Shown here: positions 18,254-27,189 of the stretch, piece by piece
Numbering within the stretch: position 1 is the first letter of the stretch
Layout of the letters: every line of letters starts with the position of its first letter
Assembly (NCBI RefSeq): GCF_007859735.1
Contig: NZ_SIHI01000003.1
Coordinates: 78,092 to 142,091, forward strand
Direction of reading: 5' to 3'
Length of the DNA stretch: 64,000 bases
Source: Thalassoglobus neptunius
GTDB taxonomy: Bacteria; Planctomycetota; Planctomycetia; Planctomycetales; Planctomycetaceae
The notes under the pieces: generated by a model
What the model was told of the DNA's origin: nothing
What the model saw: the letters and a program-made list of their open reading frames with translations, nothing else
Databases searched by the model: none
Translations under genes and position numbers: made by a program

Positions 18254-19222
18254 ATGGCATTACGGATTGTATTGATGGGAACAGGGGAGTTTGCGCTTCC
18301 CAGTTTCCAGACACTCATCCAGTCCCCGCACAATATTGTCGGTCTCGTCACTCAACCCGACCGCACAGGGCGAGGACATCATCGGCACGTCAACAAGCTC
18401 AAGGAATTCGCGCTCTCAACAGACATTCCGGTCTTTCAGCCGGAGAAGGTCAATCAACCTGAGTCGCTGGCAACTCTCGAGGATTGGAAAGCAGACCTGT
18501 TCGTGATCGCTGCCTATGGGCAAATCCTCTCGAAGAAGCTGCTCTCGATCCCAAGACTCGGCGCGATCAACATCCACGGATCTCTTCTCCCGAAGTTTCG
18601 AGGCGCAGCCCCGGTCCAGTTCGCCGTTTTGACCGGTGAAGCCGAAACGGGTGTTTCCATCTTTCGAATCGAACCAAAGCTCGATTCCGGTCCGCTTCTG
18701 GGAACCGTTGCTACCGAAATTGGAAGCGAGGAAACCAGCGGGGAACTCCACGATCGACTCGCAATTCTGGCAGCCCCGTTGACTCTTGATGTCGTGAACC
18801 AACTCGATACGGGTACCGCACAGGAAACGAATCAGGACCCCGACCTCGTCACGTTTGCGCCGAAGATTGAAAAAGCTCAAGGCTGGATTGACTGGACCCG
18901 CAAGTCTGAAGAAATCGGCTGGCATGTTCGAGGAATGCAGCCCTGGCCGATGCCGGTCACGATGTTTCAAAGACCCGAGAAGGCTGATCTGCGAGTCTCG
19001 ATCCTGCGAGTTCAACCGATTCGCGAGGATGATCACGGGCATCTCACTTCACTCAATCCCGGGGAACTGCGTATCATCGATGATCGCCTGCTGGTAAAAA
19101 CAGGGGACTCCGGCCTTGAAGTGCTGGAACTTCAACCGGCAGGAAAACGCCCGATGCCGTCAGACGCATTTGCCCGCGGCAACGATCTGACAGATGCTCG
19201 ATTCATCAAACCCGATGCCTGA
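18254..19222 (+). CDS. fmt: Methionyl-tRNA formyltransferase
   Basis: A 322-residue enzyme that formylates Met-tRNA(fMet) using 10-formyl-THF, needed for normal translation start. The formyltransferase signature is INIHGSLLPKFRGAAPVQ. The N-terminal VLMGTGEFALPSF and VTQPDRTGRG blocks and a C-terminal OB-like domain (about 215-320) complete the normal length. AGGAC precedes the ATG. The usual partner def (peptide deformylase) is not adjacent. The next gene, for a DUF58 protein, starts 73 bases downstream on the same strand. Confidence 0.95.
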   Translation: MALRIVLMGTGEFALPSFQTLIQSPHNIVGLVTQPDRTGRGHHRHVNKLKEFALSTDIPVFQPEKVNQPESLATLEDWKADLFVIAAYGQILSKKLLSIPRLGAINIHGSLLPKFRGAAPVQFAVLTGEAETGVSIFRIEPKLDSGPLLGTVATEIGSEETSGELHDRLAILAAPLTLDVVNQLDTGTAQETNQDPDLVTFAPKIEKAQGWIDWTRKSEEIGWHVRGMQPWPMPVTMFQRPEKADLRVSILRVQPIREDDHGHLTSLNPGELRIIDDRLLVKTGDSGLEVLELQPAGKRPMPSDAFARGNDLTDARFIKPDA

Positions 19223-19295
19223 CAGAAGACGAGAGACCAACAACATTCATTTCGATTGAGACAACCGATCACCGAAGAAGACTGATTGAATCCCT

Positions 19296-20195
19296 ATGAC
19301 ATCGTCGGCTGAGCGTTACCTGAAACCGGAAGTGATCCGCAACGTCGCTCGCCTGGATCTTCGTGCCAAATTCATCGTCGAGGGATTCCTCTCGGGACTT
19401 CACGCATCCCCATTTCACGGTTTCAGTGTCGAATTCAGCGAGCACCGCAGATTTTCTGACGGAGACGATCCGAAGGACATCGACTGGCTCGTCTATGCCA
19501 AGACCGATCGCTATTACGTTAAGAAGTATCAGGCGGAAACCAACATCACCGGCTATCTGCTTATGGATCTGTCGGAGAGCATGGCCTACACCTATCGGCA
19601 GGAGTTGACCAAGTTCGAGTATTCCATCTGCCTGGCTGCTGCGCTTGCGTACATGATGGTCCATCAACAGGACCCAGTCGGTCTGATGACCTTTGATGAG
19701 ACCATCCGAGCCAGTATTCCGGCGAAGAGCAAACGTTCCCAACTGGGGAACATTCTCGCAATGCTCTCACAGGCTCAGCCGACTGGACCGACGGAGATCG
19801 CCAAGAATCTTCACCGATACGCTGCGATGGTCCGCAACAAGAGTCTCGTGATGCTCTTCTCCGACCTGCTGACGGAACCGGAACCGGTGATCGACGCAAT
19901 TCGAATGCTGCGATACGCCGGTCATGATGTCATCATCTTTCACGTTCTGGATGAAGCAGAAGTCCACTTTCCATTCTCCGGAATCGTTGACCTGCGTGAG
20001 CCGGAGTCAGGCGAGAAGATCATGGTCGACGCCGCCGGAATTCGCGAAGACTATTTGCAGGCAGTCAGCGATCTTCGCTCCCAATACAAGAAAGCCTGCC
20101 TTTCAGTCGGTGCCGACTTTGTGGAACTCGACACAAGCATGCGATTCGACAAAGCTCTCGTCGAATACCTTTCTCAACGGCAAGCCCGTTTCTAG
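19296..20195 (+). CDS. DUF58 domain protein (vWA-like)
   Basis: A 299-residue soluble DUF58 protein. The core motif is FSEHRRFSDGDDPKDIDW followed by LVYAKTDRYYVKKYQAETN, and then a vWA-like half (LMDLSESM as a partial MIDAS, GLMTFD, LVMLFSDLL). DUF58 proteins are usually encoded with a MoxR AAA ATPase and vWA membrane proteins and may act in complex assembly or envelope functions; no MoxR gene is in this window. It converges on the Gld-like export operon, and in planctomycetes these gene sets often lie close to each other. The ribosome binding site is weak. Confidence 0.9.
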   Translation: MTSSAERYLKPEVIRNVARLDLRAKFIVEGFLSGLHASPFHGFSVEFSEHRRFSDGDDPKDIDWLVYAKTDRYYVKKYQAETNITGYLLMDLSESMAYTYRQELTKFEYSICLAAALAYMMVHQQDPVGLMTFDETIRASIPAKSKRSQLGNILAMLSQAQPTGPTEIAKNLHRYAAMVRNKSLVMLFSDLLTEPEPVIDAIRMLRYAGHDVIIFHVLDEAEVHFPFSGIVDLREPESGEKIMVDAAGIREDYLQAVSDLRSQYKKACLSVGADFVELDTSMRFDKALVEYLSQRQARF

Positions 20196-20290
20196 ACCAC
20201 CTTCACGGTTTCGATGCACTCGCGGAAGCTGTTTGGCCGTTGCATTGGCCTCGCTCGTATGTGTCGATCGTATGTGCTGATCGATGAAAA

Positions 20291-20335
20291 TAAAAAGAAA
20301 CGCCCTGAACCAATTTTTGAAATGGCTCAGAGCGT
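20291..20335 (-). terminator. Terminator-like hairpin between convergent DUF58 and DUF4340 genes
   Basis: ACGCcCTGAaCCA (20300-20312) pairs with TGGcTCAGaGCGT (20323-20335) apart from two single mismatches. On the minus strand it is followed by TTTCTTTTTATTTTC, so it fits the end of the Gld-like operon. On the plus strand only ATTGTTT follows, so it is a weaker stop for the DUF58 gene. Confidence 0.65.
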
Positions 20336-20366
20336 ATTGTTTCGTGATCGCGAGGTGATGCTTTGC

Positions 20367-22403
20367 TTATGAGTCTGAATCGGATTCCGAGTTTTCAGCT
20401 TCAGATTCGTTTGTTCCTTCTTCGGATGATGACTCTCCAGTCGACTCGGAACTCTCACTGGCACCGGACTCATCCGCAGTGGGTTCCGTTGATGCTGGCT
20501 CCTCAGAAGAATTCCCCTCATTGGAATTCTTTGGAGACTCTTCCGGAAGATCCGGCTGAGGCGGTCTCTCCGAATCGGCACTTTCGTCCTGAGCATCCTC
20601 AGCAGGAGGGCTGTCTTTCGCCTCAGCTTCTGACTCCGAGGCCGCTTCAGGCTTAGCAGTTTCCGCTTCAGGTTTTGAAGCCTCCGGTTCGGACTTCGTC
20701 TCTTCAGGGGTTGACTCTTGAGGCGTTTCCGGTTTCGTCATTTCCGGTTCAGCGGGCGTCGTCGTTTCGGGAGCAGTTTCCGCAGCGTTACTTTCTTCGA
20801 CTTCTTTCGCTTCGACGAGATCGGTTCGATTCAATTTCATACGGTCGAAGACATCTGCCCCGATCACGTAGTACCAGTCCGCGCAGCGGTGATTCAAGTC
20901 GACGACTCGTTCTTCTCCCGCTTTCAGTTTCTCTTCGTAGTCTCGAAGTGCGATCTCATAGACTTCCTGATCTTCTTCGTATCTGGCGAGTGCTGCTTTA
21001 TATTCCTTCTGAGCTTTGGATGCCTCATCATTGGACTCGTTGTCATCCTCACTCTGTTCGGCGTTTGCATCGCCTTCTGCATCTGACTCGGAATCGGCGG
21101 CGGCGTCCTCAGACTTCTCCGCATCAGCCTCTTGAGCGGGAGGTTCCGGTTTGACGGGAGGAGTTGGTTTTTCACCGAGCAACGCGGGATCGAATTGTGC
21201 AGTCACGAAGAGATAGCGGCTCTTCGTCAGATCATCTGACGTCTCTTCTGTCTCGCTGCCAGCTTCTTCGTCTTCTTCCTTCTCATCCGATGACTCTTCT
21301 GAAGACTCCTCTTCATCGGACGACTCTTTGCTGTCTTCCCCTTCGCCTGCTTTCTTACCGACTTCAATATCAACATCGGTGCCGGTGAACTCTTCTCCGA
21401 ATCGCAGCACGTAGAGAACCCCATCGTTGGTCCCGACGAGCACTTCTCCCTCATTCGAAAGAATGCGTCCCTGACGTTGATCGATAAAGAAGCCTTTGTC
21501 CTGAAGGTCAAGCATATCGAAGGCTGTGATCGACACCCCTTCTTCGGCTTTCAGGTCAGCGCTGATTCCGTCCGGTTTCTTACGGACACCGACGATCGAA
21601 AGGTCATCGAGGGCCAGAAGCATCTCATTGATATTGGTTGCGTTCAGCTCTTCGGTTGCTCCGTCCAGACCTTCAAGCTGCCAGTCCGCCTCGGCTCCAT
21701 CTCGATTAAGAATCAATCGATCACCTTGAACAACTACGCCACGAGCTTCATCCACCTGATAACGGTCGACAATCAACTCGTTCACGTTGTTGCGGTCGAT
21801 GTCGAGGATGTCTTTCAAGATCCAGTCCGAGAACTTCGTCGAGATCTCGAACTCACCAAGGTTGGCGGTGTAAAACCGATCTTCGCCCGCAGCTCGAACG
21901 TAGTAGGTGTTTTCCTGTCCTTCAACCGGCATCCCGACAATGAAGTCAGCGACGACTTCTTCCCCTTTGGTCAACGTGATCCGGTCACCGAAGCCTTCAC
22001 TCGATGAGTCTTCCTGTTCAAGTGGATCAAGCAAGCGATAGCGTTTGTGAGCTGCCTTGGTACGTTCCACGAGAGCTTGACGCTCCACGCCAATCATGGA
22101 CGCAGCAGTCGTCGAAAGCTGATCTTCTCCATCAGCCGGATAGTCGTGATGGGACGGAATCCGCCACGTTCCGTCTTTGAACTGAACGCTGAACAGATCG
22201 GTTTGACCGGTCTCCTCGTTGAACGAGGCAACTCTCAATCCGGTCACAGCATTCGGATCTGTGAATTCCGGGAAGAATTCCATTCCAACATCTGAAAACC
22301 CTTCCAGGTCTGCGGGTTTGTAGATGCGATGGGTTGCGAAACCGACGCCCAGCGACAGGAGCGCCACTCCAGCAAAGACAAGTGTTTTAACTGACTGACT
22401 CAT
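20367..22403 (-). CDS. DUF4340 membrane protein with long acidic tail
   Basis: About 678 residues from the ATG at 22403. AGGG lies 8 bases upstream of that codon, which favours it over the ATG at 22418. An N-terminal membrane anchor (LVFAGVALLSLGVGFATHRI) precedes DUF4340 repeats (for example FKDGTWRIPSHHDYPAD and RTKAAHKRYRLLDPLEQ) over about residues 50-345. Acidic low-complexity blocks lie at about 348-388 (SDEEESSEESSDEKEEDEE) and 420-455. A roughly 145-residue tail of E, S, P, T and A ends the protein. In Bacteroidetes and planctomycetes DUF4340 genes accompany GldF/GldG-type ABC transporters, as here. It is the last gene of the operon. Confidence 0.88.
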   Translation of the reverse strand: MSQSVKTLVFAGVALLSLGVGFATHRIYKPADLEGFSDVGMEFFPEFTDPNAVTGLRVASFNEETGQTDLFSVQFKDGTWRIPSHHDYPADGEDQLSTTAASMIGVERQALVERTKAAHKRYRLLDPLEQEDSSSEGFGDRITLTKGEEVVADFIVGMPVEGQENTYYVRAAGEDRFYTANLGEFEISTKFSDWILKDILDIDRNNVNELIVDRYQVDEARGVVVQGDRLILNRDGAEADWQLEGLDGATEELNATNINEMLLALDDLSIVGVRKKPDGISADLKAEEGVSITAFDMLDLQDKGFFIDQRQGRILSNEGEVLVGTNDGVLYVLRFGEEFTGTDVDIEVGKKAGEGEDSKESSDEEESSEESSDEKEEDEEAGSETEETSDDLTKSRYLFVTAQFDPALLGEKPTPPVKPEPPAQEADAEKSEDAAADSESDAEGDANAEQSEDDNESNDEASKAQKEYKAALARYEEDQEVYEIALRDYEEKLKAGEERVVDLNHRCADWYYVIGADVFDRMKLNRTDLVEAKEVEESNAAETAPETTTPAEPEMTKPETPQESTPEETKSEPEASKPEAETAKPEAASESEAEAKDSPPAEDAQDESADSERPPQPDLPEESPKNSNEGNSSEEPASTEPTADESGASESSESTGESSSEEGTNESEAENSESDSDS

Positions 22404-22456
22404 ATGAATAACCCTCATGGGGGCAAATAAGAAAAGGAATGATTCTGGTGTTCGAG

Positions 22457-25150
22457 TTACCGCAGGCGATCTTCTGAGATTCCCTTACGCTCTGAGAAGA
22501 GGCGGGCCACAACAACGATGACTCCCAGAAGAATCGCTGGAATCGGCGGAATCAAGACTCCGAGCATCCAGAAGCGGCGTTCGATCTTGCGAATCTCCTG
22601 TTCGGTCTCAATCCGAACACGACGCACCCGCTCATTCTTTTCGCGTTCAATTTCTCTCTCTTTTTGAGCGAGTTTTCTATTCTCTGCTTCCTGAGCATTC
22701 CGCAGTCGCACTTGAATTGCCCCTGCATCGACATTGCCCTTCTGCATTTCTTCCCGCAAGTTTTCGAGAACTCCATCCAATCGCTCTTTGGCTTCCTCAA
22801 CAGCGGTTTCTGCTTCGTCGTTGGCTTTTTCGACTTCCTCGCTGCGTCGCTGTTCGAAGGTTCGCTTCTCTTTTTCAAGCGTGGTCAGCGTGCGATGCAC
22901 CGCGCGACGTTTTCGCAATTCAATAAATCGTTCATCCCCGGCCAGATAGTCGACGCAGTTCAAGACGAACAAAACGTTGTCGATCTTGAGGTCGTACATC
23001 TGACGCTGCCAGACGTCGAACACGACATCATTGATCATGTCGATATCCGCCACGAAAATTCCATACACGCCGCTTTTCTCTTCCATCTCCGCAGGAGACT
23101 TGGCCCCTTCCGGACGAACCATGGCTGCCAGGACGTACGACTCGTCATCGGCACGATAAAAATCAGGCTGGCGAAGCTGTCGTCCCCCGAAGATTCCAGG
23201 AGCCGTGATCTGATCCCACAGACTGACGCCGGTACTCGACTTCCGGGAACGCAGCAGTTCGATGAATTCCAGTTGGGTGTTCGGATCTCGTTCGACGAAT
23301 CCGGGATAGAACACGATCATCTCCTGAAGACCTGAAGAAATCGGGTTATCAGGAATCTGTTGCGATTCCGAATTCTCTTCGGTGTCTGCGAGAAAAATGA
23401 GTTCCTTCGGGAAGACGTTCGCATATCGCGGATGCGGGTTCGTCAAATCGAACAAGCTCTCAGTCACGTCCCAACGCAGCCCCATCGCATCGAGAAGACT
23501 GGTCGCCAATCCGTTGTCCGCTTTCGGCTCACTTTGTTGTTGCTGCATCCCGAACATTCCTCCTCCGGGACTTGGTTTGGCTTCCAGCGGAGCCCCTTGA
23601 AGACCGGGAGGGAAAAATCGTGGAATGGGATCGTCGAATACCAGAATCGGGTTTCCGGCCTTCACGTAAGTGACCAGATTGTCCATTTGAGGTTGAGTCA
23701 GCGACGACGGCAGGACCGCAATCAGGACATCAACTTCGGCTTCAATTGGGCTGTCCGGAGAAACTTCGATCACGTCGTATTGCTTCTTGAGTTCACTGAC
23801 GATCTGCCATTCCGGTTGACTTTGAAACGACTGCTGATCGAAGCCTCCAAGAACGTTCGCATCCGTTGCGAGAATTCCCACACGTCGGCGTTTTTCTGTG
23901 GTGACGGTTCCAAGAGAACGTGTCAGTTCGTATTCAATTGGCGTTCCGCGATCGAAGAACGGGATGAGGACCGTGTCGAATCCACTCGACATCACAACGC
24001 CAAGATAAACGTCTTCGACAGAAAAACGTCCGTTGTCCTGACTTTGAATCTGTCTCGGCTCGATGCCAAGGCTCGCCGCTTCTTCAGCCGCTTCGCTATA
24101 AGGCTCGACGTCAACAAAGCGAACTTGAATGTTCTTTCCGCCTCGTTTGTCGTATTCACGCAACTTGTCAATAAGCTCTTTGCGAACCGGAACGTATTCC
24201 TGAGGAACTTCCGGAGAGATAAACGCTTGAATCGTCACCGGACGCTCGTCGTCCAGATCTTTCAAAATGTCGAGTGATGTCGGTGAAAGCGTGTGAAGAT
24301 GTTCGGATGTCGTATCAACATCCATTCCAGCCACGGCAAGTGAATAAGTCAAACTCATCAACGCGACAGCGAGACAGACCGTTCGAATCACGTATTGAGC
24401 GCCCATCTCCTTTGCATTTTTTCCGCCTGCCCAATGGCGTCGGGCGATGACAACTGAGTTGAGATACAGAAAGAATGCCGTCAGCCCCACGAAGTAAAAG
24501 ATGCCGCTGTACGTCACTTTCCCCGAAGTGAATCCTTGCAGGTGACCACTTACTCCGAGCGGCTCGGTGATTCCGAGCGTGTCGTGCAGAAATGTCGAGA
24601 TTCCGGGAATCCGATCGATGAAGATCGGGATCGCACAGATCGCGGTGCCAAGAACGAAGGCGATTGTGGCACTACTCGTCAAAACAGAGGCAAACATCCC
24701 CGCAGCCAGCAACGCGCCCCCGGCCAGCCAGTAACCCAGATACGTTGTAAAGATCAGTCCCCAATCGGGGTTACCCAGAATCGACAACACGAACGCATGC
24801 GTCAGCGAGAAGAGCAACGCCACCGTGTAGACAGTCAGGACGGCGAGATACTTCCCAAGCAGAATTTCAAAGTCTGAGGCAGGGAGAGTGAACAGTAACT
24901 CGTCGGTTCCCAGCTTCTTTTCGTCGGCCCATGCGGTCATTGTGATCGCGGGGATGATGAACAGCAACAACAGCGGAAATCTCGCGCTGAGCTGATCGAG
25001 GTTGGCAAGATTGTCAGCAAAAAAGTCTTCGTTGAACGCGAGAAACGCTCCCGCGACGACGAACACCACGATAAACAAATATCCGAGCATTCCGGAGAAG
25101 TAACTCGTTACATTTCGCTTGAACACTGCGAGGATCACGTTGCTGCGCAT
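22457..25150 (-). CDS. Fused ABC-2 permease and GldG-like protein
   Basis: About 897 residues from the ATG at 25150, 21 codons inside the longest frame. Residues 1-270 form an ABC-2 type permease of the GldF kind with about six membrane segments. Residues 290-750 are a GldG-like (ABC-type uncharacterised transport) extracytoplasmic region with AFISPEVPQEYVPVRKELID and TRSLGTVTTEKRRRVGIL. A coiled coil rich in E, R and K runs at about 755-865 and a final membrane segment (MLGVLIPPIPAILLGVIVVV) closes the protein. In Flavobacterium GldF and GldG are separate and support gliding and type 9 secretion; here they are one polypeptide. It is encoded between its ATPase gene and the DUF4340 gene. Confidence 0.9.
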   Translation of the reverse strand: MRSNVILAVFKRNVTSYFSGMLGYLFIVVFVVAGAFLAFNEDFFADNLANLDQLSARFPLLLLFIIPAITMTAWADEKKLGTDELLFTLPASDFEILLGKYLAVLTVYTVALLFSLTHAFVLSILGNPDWGLIFTTYLGYWLAGGALLAAGMFASVLTSSATIAFVLGTAICAIPIFIDRIPGISTFLHDTLGITEPLGVSGHLQGFTSGKVTYSGIFYFVGLTAFFLYLNSVVIARRHWAGGKNAKEMGAQYVIRTVCLAVALMSLTYSLAVAGMDVDTTSEHLHTLSPTSLDILKDLDDERPVTIQAFISPEVPQEYVPVRKELIDKLREYDKRGGKNIQVRFVDVEPYSEAAEEAASLGIEPRQIQSQDNGRFSVEDVYLGVVMSSGFDTVLIPFFDRGTPIEYELTRSLGTVTTEKRRRVGILATDANVLGGFDQQSFQSQPEWQIVSELKKQYDVIEVSPDSPIEAEVDVLIAVLPSSLTQPQMDNLVTYVKAGNPILVFDDPIPRFFPPGLQGAPLEAKPSPGGGMFGMQQQQSEPKADNGLATSLLDAMGLRWDVTESLFDLTNPHPRYANVFPKELIFLADTEENSESQQIPDNPISSGLQEMIVFYPGFVERDPNTQLEFIELLRSRKSSTGVSLWDQITAPGIFGGRQLRQPDFYRADDESYVLAAMVRPEGAKSPAEMEEKSGVYGIFVADIDMINDVVFDVWQRQMYDLKIDNVLFVLNCVDYLAGDERFIELRKRRAVHRTLTTLEKEKRTFEQRRSEEVEKANDEAETAVEEAKERLDGVLENLREEMQKGNVDAGAIQVRLRNAQEAENRKLAQKEREIEREKNERVRRVRIETEQEIRKIERRFWMLGVLIPPIPAILLGVIVVVARLFSERKGISEDRLR

Positions 25151-25249
25151 CTCGACTCTACAATCTAAGGTTTCAAACAAGGTTCGACGGGCTGCACCAG
25201 ACAATAGCGCCACTCAACCCACTTGCTGTTGTGTCACAGGACCAGCGAC

Positions 25250-25981
25250 TCAAACTCCGCCGGTCAATTCTCGGAAGTGCTGTTCCATATTTCCGGACTC
25301 GCCCTTCATCTCATCGACGGTCCCATCGAGCACAATTCTTCCACGATTGATCAGAATCACACGATCACAAACGGCCTCAACCTCAGAAAGAATATGCGTC
25401 GAGAGGAGGATCGTTTTCGATTGTCCCAGTTCACGAATCAGATCACGAACCTGAAAAGTCTGGTTCGGATCAAGACCACTGGTCGGCTCATCAAGAATGA
25501 GAACTTCCGGATCATGCAGCAATGCGTGAGCCATTCCCACTCGCTGACGATACCCACGAGACAACTTCCCGATCTGCTTTCCCCAAACATCGCCGAGCGA
25601 ACACTTCGTGGCGACGTAATCCATCCGGCTCTTGAGTGTGGACGCTTTTAATCCGCGAGCCTGACCGAGGTATTTCAGCAGCCCTTTCGGTGTCATCTCA
25701 TTGTACAGCGGCCCATTTTCGGGAAGGTAGCCGATCAATTCGCTGGCCGCGATTCGATCTTCGGCGACCGCGAACCCTCCAATGCGGGCTTCTCCCTCAC
25801 TCGGGGTCAGAAACCCGGTCAGGAGCTTCATCGTGGTGGATTTTCCTGCTCCGTTGGGCCCGAGGAACGCCGCGATTTCCCCCTTCGGAACAGAGAACGT
25901 CACATTCTCTGTCGCAATAAAAGGACCGTAGTATTTGCTCAGCCCCTTAGCATCAATCATCGGGTCGTTACATTCGACCAT
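25250..25981 (-). CDS. ABC transporter ATP-binding protein (GldA-like)
   Basis: A 243-residue nucleotide-binding subunit. Walker A is GPNGAGKST, the signature is LSRGYRQRVG, Walker B is LILDEPTSGLDP and the switch His is in LLSTHILSEVE. It should power the fused permease encoded 99 bases downstream. AGGAG stands 7 bases before the ATG. Overall similarity is to the GldA/CcmA group of ABC-2 ATPases. It is the first gene of a three-gene minus-strand operon with permease-GldG and DUF4340. The exported substrate is unknown. Confidence 0.93.
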   Translation of the reverse strand: MVECNDPMIDAKGLSKYYGPFIATENVTFSVPKGEIAAFLGPNGAGKSTTMKLLTGFLTPSEGEARIGGFAVAEDRIAASELIGYLPENGPLYNEMTPKGLLKYLGQARGLKASTLKSRMDYVATKCSLGDVWGKQIGKLSRGYRQRVGMAHALLHDPEVLILDEPTSGLDPNQTFQVRDLIRELGQSKTILLSTHILSEVEAVCDRVILINRGRIVLDGTVDEMKGESGNMEQHFRELTGGV

Positions 25982-26198
25982 ATCTTTCTCCTGTCTCCAG
26001 CCTCAGCGATTGGGACACCATAACGTGTTGCCGCAAACAGCGGTATGCCCCCAGAGGAATTGACAATTTTTCGAAATTGCCCACAGCTGGAAGTGTTTGC
26101 GAACCTCCGCACTGAGAAGCGGATATTAATTGAGATTCGATCACAATTCGTCAAGTGACAGAATCTCGATGAGAGAAAATTCCTGGAGGTTCACCCAC

Positions 26199-26936
26199 TT
26201 ACGATCCGGGAGCCCGATCGATAAATGGGGGAGGCTGCGAAGACGCGGAGAGGGCGGAATCGTGCTTCAAGATCGCTTCTGCGAGGAAGAGGTCTTCACG
26301 TGTTGTGATTTTGAGATTCAATGGATCTCCTTCAACGACGTGAACCGTACGCCCATTTCGTTCGACCAGTTGCGCTTCATCCGTCGCGAGATTGTCCCCT
26401 CGCTTCTGGTAGGCATCGAGAAGGACCGAACTCCGAAACGTTTGTGGAGTCTGAGCCGCCCACAGATTTGAACGATCGACGGTTTCCACAATGCTACTTT
26501 CCGCAACACGTTTCACAGTGCTGGAAATTCGAACGCCGGGAATTGCAGCGTCCTCTTCCATCGCTTTCTGAAATACCCGGTCGATCACTTCAGAATTGAT
26601 CAGAGGACGGGCTGCGTCATGCACTGCGACGAAATCGGTCTCGTCGGAAACTGTCTTGAGTGCGTTCTCGACCGAGTTCATTCGCTCGGCCCCGCCAACA
26701 ACAACCGAAACCTGAAGCGTTTTCAGTTGAGCTTCGAATGTTTCGCGGAACCAGTCGAAGTCGGATTCAGAAACGACGACCACAATTTGTTGAACGTCAT
26801 TCCTTGCGCGAAACGGTTCAACAGCCCTCACCCACACCGGTCGCCCATTGAGATAGATAAACGGCTTCTTTCGCCCTGCTCCACCGAATCGAGTGCTTTT
26901 CCCAGCAGCTGGAAGAATGACGGCGAACGTTGACAT
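26199..26936 (-). CDS. ispD: 2-C-methyl-D-erythritol 4-phosphate cytidylyltransferase
   Basis: About 245 residues from the ATG at 26936. It makes CDP-methylerythritol from CTP and MEP, the third step of the non-mevalonate isoprenoid pathway. The CTP-binding loop is ILPAAGKSTRFGG, then KKPFIYLNGRPV, and the central VAVHDAARPL and TPQTFRSSVL blocks are diagnostic. The C-terminus has TDEAQLVERNGRTVHVVEGD and NLKITTREDL. IspF is not fused or adjacent. The gene appears monocistronic, between the Gld-like ATPase gene and dnaA. Confidence 0.95.
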   Translation of the reverse strand: MSTFAVILPAAGKSTRFGGAGRKKPFIYLNGRPVWVRAVEPFRARNDVQQIVVVVSESDFDWFRETFEAQLKTLQVSVVVGGAERMNSVENALKTVSDETDFVAVHDAARPLINSEVIDRVFQKAMEEDAAIPGVRISSTVKRVAESSIVETVDRSNLWAAQTPQTFRSSVLLDAYQKRGDNLATDEAQLVERNGRTVHVVEGDPLNLKITTREDLFLAEAILKHDSALSASSQPPPFIDRAPGS

Positions 26937-27189
26937 GTTACTCACTCGCAATGACACGTATTCAAATGAATCGTTTTCAACTGTTCGCAGCCCCCATCAC
27001 TCGACGCTCGCACACCACTCATCGCACGCTTTATCGCACACTGTCAAATCGACTCACCGAAACGCAAAGGCTCATTCAAAACAGCTGGAGATATTCTCAA
27101 TGTTATTGTCGACTCGTCGGGGCTCATCCCTGAGGAGGAATGCTGCGGTTGCCTGTGCAAATCACTCGAGATCAGAACCGACGGATACT

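Noticed and set aside
20375..21388. Several long plus-strand frames opposite the DUF4340 gene
   Set aside because: They are antisense translations of its acidic low-complexity region (GAA/GAG reads as TTC/CTC), which stays open by composition alone.
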